A stretch of DNA of 8,660 nucleotides from Chthoniobacter flavus (GTDB lineage: Bacteria; Verrucomicrobiota; Verrucomicrobiia; Chthoniobacterales; DYNR01), in assembly GCA_020720945.1 (NCBI GenBank), contig DYNR01000090.1, positions 1 to 8,660 of the forward strand, written 5' to 3'. The position numbers were made by a program, and so were the translations under genes. This document shows positions 1-5,671 of the stretch, one piece after another; the stretch's first letter is position 1, and the number at the start of each line of letters is the position of its first letter. The notes under the pieces were generated by a model. The model was given only the letters and a program-made list of their open reading frames with translations. It had not been told where the DNA came from and searched no databases.

Positions 1-619
1 CGTTCGGGCGGGTGGAGGGTTGCCGCCCACGGAAGGGCGCGTAAAATTTTTCGGAGGGTTGACAGGGGTAATGGGGGGCTTGCTCGGAAACGCAAAGGAG
101 AAACGGACGCGCATCTGCGGCAGCCTCACGGAGGCGGCGGACGGCGAGAGAAAAGGTCGCGTCCGTGCGATGGGTTCCCGGAAATTCTATCGGCGCCCCG
201 CCCTCGTCGAAAAAACGGACATTCTCGCGGAACTCGTTGTAACACTGGAACCCGGCGAACCGCTCGAACCCCGCCCGCTCGGCGAGAGGGACGGGGACAT
301 TGCCCGCCCCGCCGATATGCCATTTTCCGACATACGATGTCTGGTATCCCGCTGAACGAAAGGAGGATGCCATCGTTGGCACGCCCTGCGGGATCGATGA
401 GTCGTTCGGCAGCGCATCCAGTTTTCCGGCGTTTCTCCCCGTCCACATCGTGATGCGGGCGGGAGTGCAAACCGGTGCGCTAGTGTATGCGTTTTCAAAA
501 ACCGTCCCTCTTTTTGCCAGCGCGTCGAGGTGCGGGGTGGACGCATCTTTGCAACCGAGACACCCGAGACCGAAGCCGTGGAGCTGGTCGGCAAAAATAT
601 AAAGGAGATTTTTTTTCAT
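1..619 (-). CDS. Sulfatase, N-terminal part, no signal peptide (runs off left edge)
   Basis: This is a formylglycine-dependent sulfatase that hydrolyses a sulfate ester; its substrate cannot be told. Reading leftward from ATG 619-617, 206 codons are open to the window edge, so the C-terminal half is missing. Visible family marks are the first strand with metal ligands D11-Q12 (YIFADQ), the maturation signature C51-T-P-A-R55 whose cysteine becomes formylglycine, GKWH at 98-101, and APHYP around H183. An in-frame TAG (628-626) lies two codons before the ATG, so no longer N-terminus is possible. With the first strand starting at residue 4 there is no room for a signal peptide, so the enzyme is inferred to be cytosolic. 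No Shine-Dalgarno sequence precedes the start. It lies 50 bases downstream of another sulfatase on the same strand and is probably co-transcribed with it. Family assignment is firm; subfamily and substrate are not. Confidence 0.9.
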   Translation of the reverse strand, partial: MKKNLLYIFADQLHGFGLGCLGCKDASTPHLDALAKRGTVFENAYTSAPVCTPARITMWTGRNAGKLDALPNDSSIPQGVPTMASSFRSAGYQTSYVGKWHIGGAGNVPVPLAERAGFERFAGFQCYNEFRENVRFFDEGGAPIEFPGTHRTDATFSLAVRRLREAAADARPFLLCVSEQAPHYPCQPSEKFYAPFRGRQPSTRPN

Positions 620-669
620 GTTGTTCTAAACCTGTGAACTAGACCTGAAACCGATCTGGTTGAAACGCC
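620..669 (-). other. Spacer between the two sulfatase genes
   Basis: This 50-base gap separates the two leftward sulfatases. I see no terminator-like hairpin with a T run and no clear promoter, which supports co-transcription. It holds an imperfect direct repeat CTARACCTG (plus-strand 626-634 and 639-647, 13-base period) just in front of the downstream start codon; its role is unknown. Confidence 0.5.
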
Positions 670-1992
670 CTACCAAACCCCCAAATCCGGGGTGAACTTT
701 GCCGACCAACGATTCCATTCGCCTTTCAATTCGGAAACAATTTGCGGGTGTTCGGCGGCGCGGTCCACCGATTCTCCGGGGTCTTTCTCCACATCGAAAA
801 GCTCGGTCGTCCCTGTCGTTTCGCGGTAGATCAGCTTCCATTGCTTTTTGACGACGGCGCGCTGGATTTTCTCGGATTTTTTGTAGCGGAAGCAACGGGC
901 ATCTGGGTTGGTCGCGCCGTCCGTGGTGAAGAGCTTTTGCAAGTCCTTGCCCTCGAAAGAGGTGCGGGTCTTCGCGCCGGCGAGCGCCAAGGAAGTCGGA
1001 AGCAAGTCGGGGGCGGAAAAAACTTCGTCGCTCCGCAGTCCAGGAGGAATCACGCCTGGAAGTCGCGCCATCAGAGGGGAGCGGATGCCGCCTTCGTCGA
1101 GCGAGTTTTTGTGTCCTTTGAAAGGCGCGTTGCTGCCGTTTTTTTCGGGAGCACCGTTGTCGGTCGTAAAAACCACGAGAGTATCATCGGCGAGTCCGAG
1201 GCGGTCGATAGCATCCAACACTCGCCCGATGTTGGTGTCCAAGGAATCCATCACCGCCGCGTAAAGCGCTTCTTCGGAGTTGTCCGGATACTTCTCGCGC
1301 AATGCTTGCGGGGCGGCGAGGTAGTAATGCGGGGCGTTATAAGCCAGCAGGAGAAAAAACGGGCGGGGGTCTTTTTCCTCGAGAAACGAAATGGCTTTGT
1401 CCGTGTAAAGGTCGGTCGTGTAGCCTTCGACATCCTCTTTTTTCCCGTTCTGATAAAAATCCAGAACCTCTTTTCCCCCAACCTTTTTCGTATGTTTGAA
1501 GTAGTCGGTTTCACCCCAGAGAAAACCGTAAAAGTCCTCGAACCCCTGGTTGTTTGGGTGGGACTGCGGCTGGTCGCCGAGATGCCATTTTCCGATCAGG
1601 GCGGTGCGGTATCCGTCCGCCTTGAACTCTTTGGCGGCACAGATCGAATCTTCCGGGAGCCCCAACTCGTAACCCGGCAAAAGCACGCCTTCCATCCCAG
1701 AGTAAATCTGCGGGGAGTGCCCGGTCAAAAACGCCGTGCGCGTGGCGGTGCAAACCGGATACACATAGGAGCGGTGCAGGGTCACCCCCTCTTTGCCGAT
1801 GCGGTCGATATTGGGCGTGGCATATCCTTTGGCTCCCGTCGAAGTCAAATCGCCAAACCCCATGTCGTCCACCACGATCCAAAGGACATTCTTTTTTCCC
1901 GTCCCCGGATTTTTTCCAGCGACGGAAAAGGTTGCCAGCAGGGAACCCGCGCCTAGCGCGGCGGAAATCTGGAGGAATTGTCGGCGCGTCAT
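670..1992 (-). CDS. Tat-exported sulfatase (arylsulfatase family)
   Basis: This 440-residue sulfatase should act outside the cytoplasm on sulfated glycans or other sulfate esters. The N-terminus TRRQFLQ followed by a short hydrophobic stretch (about 9-25) is a typical twin-arginine signal, which suits export of an enzyme matured and folded in the cytosol. Active-site marks in order are D42-D43 (metal), C81-T-A-T-R85 (formylglycine signature, alanine form of C-x-P/A-x-R), GKWHLG at 134-139, H222 in APHYY, D278-N279 (metal) in TTDNGAP, and K295 before the DEGG turn. A small C-terminal subdomain with the usual WKLIYRE and ELFDVEKDPGE segments follows, so the protein looks complete. The start is fixed by the Tat motif. 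No Shine-Dalgarno sequence is visible; two 9-base CU-rich repeats on the coding strand directly precede the ATG. It is the first gene of a leftward pair with another sulfatase and is divergent from pyrG. Substrate unknown. Confidence 0.95.
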   Translation of the reverse strand: MTRRQFLQISAALGAGSLLATFSVAGKNPGTGKKNVLWIVVDDMGFGDLTSTGAKGYATPNIDRIGKEGVTLHRSYVYPVCTATRTAFLTGHSPQIYSGMEGVLLPGYELGLPEDSICAAKEFKADGYRTALIGKWHLGDQPQSHPNNQGFEDFYGFLWGETDYFKHTKKVGGKEVLDFYQNGKKEDVEGYTTDLYTDKAISFLEEKDPRPFFLLLAYNAPHYYLAAPQALREKYPDNSEEALYAAVMDSLDTNIGRVLDAIDRLGLADDTLVVFTTDNGAPEKNGSNAPFKGHKNSLDEGGIRSPLMARLPGVIPPGLRSDEVFSAPDLLPTSLALAGAKTRTSFEGKDLQKLFTTDGATNPDARCFRYKKSEKIQRAVVKKQWKLIYRETTGTTELFDVEKDPGESVDRAAEHPQIVSELKGEWNRWSAKFTPDLGVW

Positions 1993-2010
1993 AGGATAAA
2001 AAGGATAAAA
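1993..2010. repeat. 9-base tandem repeat AGGATAAAA x2
   Basis: Two perfect adjacent copies of AGGATAAAA (1993-2001 and 2002-2010) directly abut the start codon of the Tat sulfatase. On that gene's strand they read TTTTATCCT twice. The upstream copy supplies the candidate -10 box. Copy-number change here would shift promoter-to-start spacing, but no evidence of variation is available from one sequence. Confidence 0.75.
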
Positions 2011-2029
2011 AAGCGAGGACCGCTGACAA
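2002..2029 (-). promoter_or_regulatory. Candidate promoter for the sulfatase pair
   Basis: On the minus strand a -35-like TTGTCA (2029-2024, five of six matches to TTGACA) is followed after 16 bases by a -10-like TATCCT (2007-2002, four of six matches to TATAAT). Transcription would then begin about 3 bases before the ATG at 1992, giving an almost leaderless message, consistent with the absence of a Shine-Dalgarno sequence. This is consensus matching by eye only. Confidence 0.35.
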
Positions 2030-2260
2030 GATAAGTGCCATCCGGTTGTTTCGCTATTTCAGCGCAAACCGACGGAGCAACCGAAAGACCACAAACGCAT
2101 GCTAGGAGGTGAGGTTTCATTCCTCTCAACTGTAAAAGAACCCAAAATGAAAACGATGAAAAAAAAATATCGTTTTGCGTCTTTCAACTATTGTTTTGCG
2201 ACAGCACTCCCCTGTCTTCTGGCTCGGCAAGGAGTGACAAAAACTTTTGAATGGAATGGC

Positions 2261-2289
2261 TGGATTTTCTGGCGGAGTTCTTTTATGAT
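2261..2289 (+). promoter_or_regulatory. Candidate promoter for pyrG and the ABC operon
   Basis: TATGAT at 2284-2289 matches the -10 consensus at five of six positions. Seventeen bases upstream is a weak -35 (TGGATT, 2261-2266, three of six). The predicted start near 2296 lies within about two bases of the pyrG ATG at 2298, which would make a nearly leaderless message. The GGGGG run at 2292-2296 is too close to the ATG to be a normal ribosome binding site. Confidence 0.35.
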
Positions 2290-2297
2290 GCGGGGGA

Positions 2298-3899
2298 ATG
2301 AAATACATTTTTGTAACAGGTGGCGTAATTAGTTCTCTCGGAAAGGGATTGGCGGCTGCGTCGCTAGGGACGCTGCTCGAACACCGCGGGGTCCGCGTGG
2401 CGTTGCAGAAGCTGGATCCGTATTTGAATGTGGACCCAGGGACGATGAACCCTTTCCAACACGGCGAGGTGTATGTGCTTTCCGACGGGGCGGAAACCGA
2501 TTTGGATTTGGGGCATTACGAGCGGTTCACCAATTGCGTGTTGACCCGCCAAAACAACATGACCAGCGGCCAAATTTACGAAACGGTGCTGATGAAGGAA
2601 CGGCGCGGGGACTACCTCGGGAAAACCGTGCAGGTGATCCCCCATATCACGGACGAAATCAAACACCGCATCCGCTCGCTGGCGGCCGCCGCGCAAGTGG
2701 ATGTGCTCATCAGCGAAATCGGCGGGACGACCGGGGACATCGAAGGCTTGCCGTTTTTGGAAGCAATCCGCCAATTCCAGCTCGAAGTCGGCCCGCGCAA
2801 CTGCCTGATCATGCATGTGACCCTGGTCCCTTTCATCAAAGCCGCGGGCGAATTAAAAACCAAACCGACCCAGCAAAGCGTGGCAAAACTACGCGAAATC
2901 GGGCTCCAACCCCATGTGCTCATCTGCAGGACGGAAATCCCCCTCGACGAAGAAGTCCGCCAAAAACTTTCCCTGTATTGCAATGTTCCCGTGCGCGCCG
3001 TAATCGAAGCCGGCGATGTCGAACACACGATCTACGAAGCTCCGATCAACTTGCGGGACGAAGGTTTGGACGACTATGTCTGCGAGATGCTGGACTTGAA
3101 AACCCCGGAACCAGATTTGTCCGAATGGCGGAAATTCGTGCAAAGGGTAATCAGCCCGAAGAAGCGGGTGCGGGTGGCCGTCGTCGGCAAATACATCGAA
3201 CTGCAAGATGCCTACAAAAGCATTTACGAGTCCTTGACCCACGCCGGCGCGAGCTTGGATTGCGGGATCGACCTTGTTCTCGCCGACGCGGAAGACTTGG
3301 AAAAAGAGGGAGCGGACAAATACCTGCGGGGGGTCGCCGGAGTGCTCGTCCCCGGCGGGTTCGGAGACCGCGGTGTCGAAGGAAAAATCGAGGCCGCCCG
3401 CTACGCCCGCACTTCCCGCACCCCGTATTTGGGGCTATGCTTGGGAATGCAAATCGCAACCATCGAGTTCGCCAGAAATGTGTGCGGATTGGCGGGCGCA
3501 AACAGCACGGAGTTCGACCCAACAACCCCGCACCCCGTCATCCACATCTTGGAAGAACAGGTCGGAGTCACCGAAAAAGGGGCTTCCATGAGGCTCGGCG
3601 CATGGCCCACCGTTTTAGGAAAAAATACGATGGCGCACCAGGTTTACGGGCAAACCGAAATCGTCGAACGCCACCGCCACCGCTACGAGTTCAACATGAA
3701 CTACCGCGAACAAATGGAAAAGAAAGGCTTCGTTTTATCCGGGCTATCCCCAGATGGAAAACTCGTCGAAATGATTGAGCTGCAAAGCCATCCGTGGTAT
3801 TTGGCTTGCCAGTTCCACCCCGAGTTCCTGTCAAAACCGAGGTCTCCGCACCCCCTTTTCCGCGGCTTTTTGGCAGCCGCTCTCAGCCACCAAGACTGA
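2298..3899 (+). CDS. pyrG: CTP synthase (glutamine hydrolysing)
   Basis: CTP synthase converts UTP to CTP using ATP and ammonia from glutamine, the last step of de novo pyrimidine nucleotide synthesis, in the cytosol. The 533-residue protein is normal in length and both domains are intact. The amidoligase domain (about 1-267) has the conserved start KYIFVTGGVISSLGKG with the ATP-binding loop near K16, the KLDPYLNVDPGTMNP segment, and magnesium ligands D70 and E140 (in SEIGGTTGDIEG). The class I glutamine amidotransferase domain (about 290-530) has the oxyanion segment GGFGDRG at 353-359, nucleophile C381 in GLCLGMQ, and the H507-P-E509 pair. The ATG is set by alignment to the family N-terminus. 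No Shine-Dalgarno sequence is seen. It is followed after 64 bases by the ABC ATPase on the same strand with no terminator between, so it likely heads the operon. Confidence 0.98.
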   Translation: MKYIFVTGGVISSLGKGLAAASLGTLLEHRGVRVALQKLDPYLNVDPGTMNPFQHGEVYVLSDGAETDLDLGHYERFTNCVLTRQNNMTSGQIYETVLMKERRGDYLGKTVQVIPHITDEIKHRIRSLAAAAQVDVLISEIGGTTGDIEGLPFLEAIRQFQLEVGPRNCLIMHVTLVPFIKAAGELKTKPTQQSVAKLREIGLQPHVLICRTEIPLDEEVRQKLSLYCNVPVRAVIEAGDVEHTIYEAPINLRDEGLDDYVCEMLDLKTPEPDLSEWRKFVQRVISPKKRVRVAVVGKYIELQDAYKSIYESLTHAGASLDCGIDLVLADAEDLEKEGADKYLRGVAGVLVPGGFGDRGVEGKIEAARYARTSRTPYLGLCLGMQIATIEFARNVCGLAGANSTEFDPTTPHPVIHILEEQVGVTEKGASMRLGAWPTVLGKNTMAHQVYGQTEIVERHRHRYEFNMNYREQMEKKGFVLSGLSPDGKLVEMIELQSHPWYLACQFHPEFLSKPRSPHPLFRGFLAAALSHQD

Positions 3900-3963
3900 T
3901 CGGAAAACAAAGAATGCGGCGGGGCGAGGCAAATTTTTTTGGGATGAAGCGACAAGCGAAACG

Positions 3964-4920
3964 ATGATCGAAGTAGAACAACTCACCAAGCGGTATGCGG
4001 GGTTGACGGCCGTCAAAGAAATCAGCTTTCATGTCGGCAAGGGAGAAGTTGTCGGTTTTTTGGGACCCAACGGCGCGGGCAAAAGCACGACGATGCGGAT
4101 GTTGACAGGCTATTTGCCGCCGACTTCTGGAAGCGCAAAAGTCGCGGGCTTCGACATTGTCACCGAGTCTTTGCAAGTGCGGGAACGCATCGGCTATATG
4201 CCAGAAAATGTCCCGTTGTATCCGGAAATGCGAGTGAGCGAATACCTCCGTTACCGCGCCGCTCTCAAGGGGGTCAAGGGAAGGAAAATACGCGACCGGA
4301 TGACCGATGTGATCGACCTCTGCAACCTCGGCGATGTTTTTTACAAACTCATCGGCAACCTGTCGAAAGGATACCGCCAGCGGGTCGGCCTGGCCGACGC
4401 GATGATCCACGAGCCCGAACTGCTGATTTTAGACGAGCCAACCATCGGCCTAGACCCCAACCAGATCCGGCAAGTCCGCGAGCTAATTTTGAACCTGGCG
4501 CGGCACCACACCATCTTGCTTTCCACCCATATCCTGCCCGAGGTCGAAATGACTTGCGGCAGGGTTTTGATTTTGAACCGAGGGAAAATCGCGGCGGTGG
4601 ACACCCCGCAAAACCTGCGGAAAAAATTGCACCAATCGGGGACGGTCGTGCTGGAAGCAAAAACGGAATCGTTGCGGGAAGCGGAGAAATTTTTTGGGCG
4701 GTGCGAAGGTGTCTCTGGCGTGATCGCCGAGGATGTCGGCGAGGGGTGGGGCAAGTTTGAAATCAGCGTCGATGAAGGGTTTGAAGGGGATATGCGACAA
4801 CAGGTGTCTGCCCTTTGCACGGAACGCGGATGGGCGATGCGGGAACTGACGCGCCGTTCCGTTTCCCTAGAAGATATTTTCACGCAAATCACCCGATCCG
4901 AGGAGGCCTTGCATGTCTAA
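3964..4920 (+). CDS. ABC transporter ATP-binding protein, GldA/CcmA-like
   Basis: This 318-residue cytosolic ATPase should power the permease encoded next. It has Walker A GPNGAGKST (34-42), a signature loop LSKGYRQR (133-140), Walker B LLILDEP with catalytic E158, a D-loop after it (GLDP), and switch histidine H189 in STHIL. The usual Q-loop glutamine is glutamate (E81 in GYMPENVPLYPEM), as I recall for the GldA/NosF-type group. A C-terminal extension of about 90 residues (222-318), ending in LTRRSVSLEDIFTQIT, resembles the DUF4162-type tail of these ATPases. The frame is open further upstream, to 3775 inside pyrG, but ATG 3964 starts exactly at the family N-terminus (MIEVEQLTKRY) and clears pyrG, so I chose it. 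No good Shine-Dalgarno precedes it. Its end overlaps the permease start by 8 bases. Substrate is unknown; the gliding name is by similarity only. Confidence 0.95.
   Translation: MIEVEQLTKRYAGLTAVKEISFHVGKGEVVGFLGPNGAGKSTTMRMLTGYLPPTSGSAKVAGFDIVTESLQVRERIGYMPENVPLYPEMRVSEYLRYRAALKGVKGRKIRDRMTDVIDLCNLGDVFYKLIGNLSKGYRQRVGLADAMIHEPELLILDEPTIGLDPNQIRQVRELILNLARHHTILLSTHILPEVEMTCGRVLILNRGKIAAVDTPQNLRKKLHQSGTVVLEAKTESLREAEKFFGRCEGVSGVIAEDVGEGWGKFEISVDEGFEGDMRQQVSALCTERGWAMRELTRRSVSLEDIFTQITRSEEALHV
4901..4906 (+). promoter_or_regulatory. Ribosome binding site of the ABC permease
   Basis: AGGAGG lies six bases before ATG 4913, inside the end of the ATPase gene. It fixes the permease start and shows that the organism does use Shine-Dalgarno initiation within this operon, in contrast to the first genes in each direction. 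Confidence 0.85.
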
Positions 4921-5671
4921 ATTACTCATCCAATTCCGCCGCGAACTGGCGGCATACTTCCGCTCGCCTTTGGCGTATGTCGTTTTGTTTTGCTACCTTT
5001 TGCTCACGGGCTTCAATTTCCACTTCGGCGTTTCCGCCCTCAACATGACGGTGAGTCGGGTGACGGTCGTCGAGGCGTTCTTCAACACGACGCTGTTTTG
5101 GTTCCCCTTCGTCCTGGTGTTTCCCTTGATCACGATGCGGCTTTTTTCCGAGGAATACAAAATGGGGACGATGGAAACGCTGATGACGGCTCCGGTGCGG
5201 GACGGGCAAGTGGTGCTTGCAAAATACGGGGCTGCGCTCTTTTTCTACATCGTGCTGTGGTGCCCGAGCTTGCTGTATTTCGTTGTCTTCCAATGGCAAA
5301 CGCAAATCGGGGCGGCGGGTGCCTTCGGCGCATATTTCGGGGCGTATTCCCTGCTTTTGCTGATGGGGATGTTTTACCTGTCCGTAGGCTGTTTGGCATC
5401 GGCCGCCAGCCGCAACCAAATCGTGGCAGCCATGCTGTCTTTCGCCGCCATCAGCCTGATGTTTTTCTTGAGCATCGCGACCTTTTTGCTGCCGAGCGTC
5501 GGACCGGAGATGCGCGAAGTCGTCCGCTATTTTTCGGCCATCGACCACATGCGAGAGTTTTCTCGCGGGATTTTTGATAGCCGGGCGATCGTGTGGTATT
5601 TGAGCATGACGGGGTTCGTCCTTTATTTGACTTTGCAAGTTTTTCAATCGAGGAAATGGAGGGGGGCATGA
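4913..5671 (+). CDS. ABC-2 family permease, GldF-like
   Basis: This 252-residue inner-membrane protein is the transmembrane half of the transporter. I see six hydrophobic segments at about 19-39, 58-76, 103-126, 137-161, 167-193 and 225-246. Between segments 2 and 3 lies the ABC-2 family hallmark RLFSEEYKMGTMETLMTAP (76-94), the cytosolic coupling helix region that contacts the ATPase. The N-terminus (FRRELAAYFRSPLAYVV) also matches GldF/NosY-type permeases. The start overlaps the ATPase stop (ATGTCTAA) and has a strong ribosome binding site. Its stop overlaps the next start as ATGA. Only one permease gene is present, so a homodimer is likely unless the GldG-like partner contributes. Family is clear; transported substrate or mechanical role is not. 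Confidence 0.93.
   Translation: MSKLLIQFRRELAAYFRSPLAYVVLFCYLLLTGFNFHFGVSALNMTVSRVTVVEAFFNTTLFWFPFVLVFPLITMRLFSEEYKMGTMETLMTAPVRDGQVVLAKYGAALFFYIVLWCPSLLYFVVFQWQTQIGAAGAFGAYFGAYSLLLLMGMFYLSVGCLASAASRNQIVAAMLSFAAISLMFFLSIATFLLPSVGPEMREVVRYFSAIDHMREFSRGIFDSRAIVWYLSMTGFVLYLTLQVFQSRKWRGA
5658..5662 (+). promoter_or_regulatory. Ribosome binding site of the GldG-like gene
   Basis: GGAGG within a purine run (GGAGGGGGGC) stands five bases before ATG 5668. It supports this start over the upstream in-frame start at 5593, which lies inside the permease gene, and over ATG 5689. Confidence 0.7.

Larger units (their letters stand above)
1993..2297. other. Divergent intergenic region between sulfatase pair and pyrG
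   Basis: These 305 bases contain no convincing gene. Short open frames exist (for example 2099-2332 on the plus strand and 2126-2308 on the minus strand), but they overlap the pyrG start or resemble nothing known. The region is more AT-rich than the flanking genes. It holds candidate promoters next to each start codon, a 9-base tandem repeat (1993-2010), an orphan perfect Shine-Dalgarno string (2104-2112), and two copies of GTTTTGCG whose starts are 21 bases apart (2172-2179 and 2193-2200), which would fit a dimeric regulator on one face of the helix. No recognised riboswitch or attenuator for pyrG is seen. Confidence 0.6.

Noticed and set aside
20..602. Several open frames on both strands at the left edge
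   Set aside because: The minus-strand frame starting at 619 encodes a clear sulfatase over the whole stretch, so the other frames (including 20-355, 126-470, 187-594 and 300-602) are shadows.
742..1956. 404-codon open frame on the plus strand
   Set aside because: It lies exactly opposite the Tat sulfatase, whose motifs are all intact. Its translation has no recognisable domain and is an antisense shadow of GC-rich coding DNA.
2291..2300. CTP-sensing reiterative-transcription control of pyrG, as in Bacillus subtilis
   Set aside because: There is a G run at the likely transcript start, but it is followed by A rather than C and there is no leader terminator between it and the ATG.
2099..2332. 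77-codon plus-strand frame before pyrG
   Set aside because: It runs into the pyrG start out of frame, its own ATG has no ribosome site, and the product is not recognisable.
2534..3778. 414-codon open frame on the plus strand inside pyrG
   Set aside because: It is an out-of-frame shadow of a fully conserved CTP synthase; the product is arginine and proline rich without motifs.
3924..3945. GC-rich stretch followed by seven T between pyrG and the ATPase, like a terminator
   Set aside because: The bases before the T run are nearly all purine plus C with no matching arm, so no stem can form.
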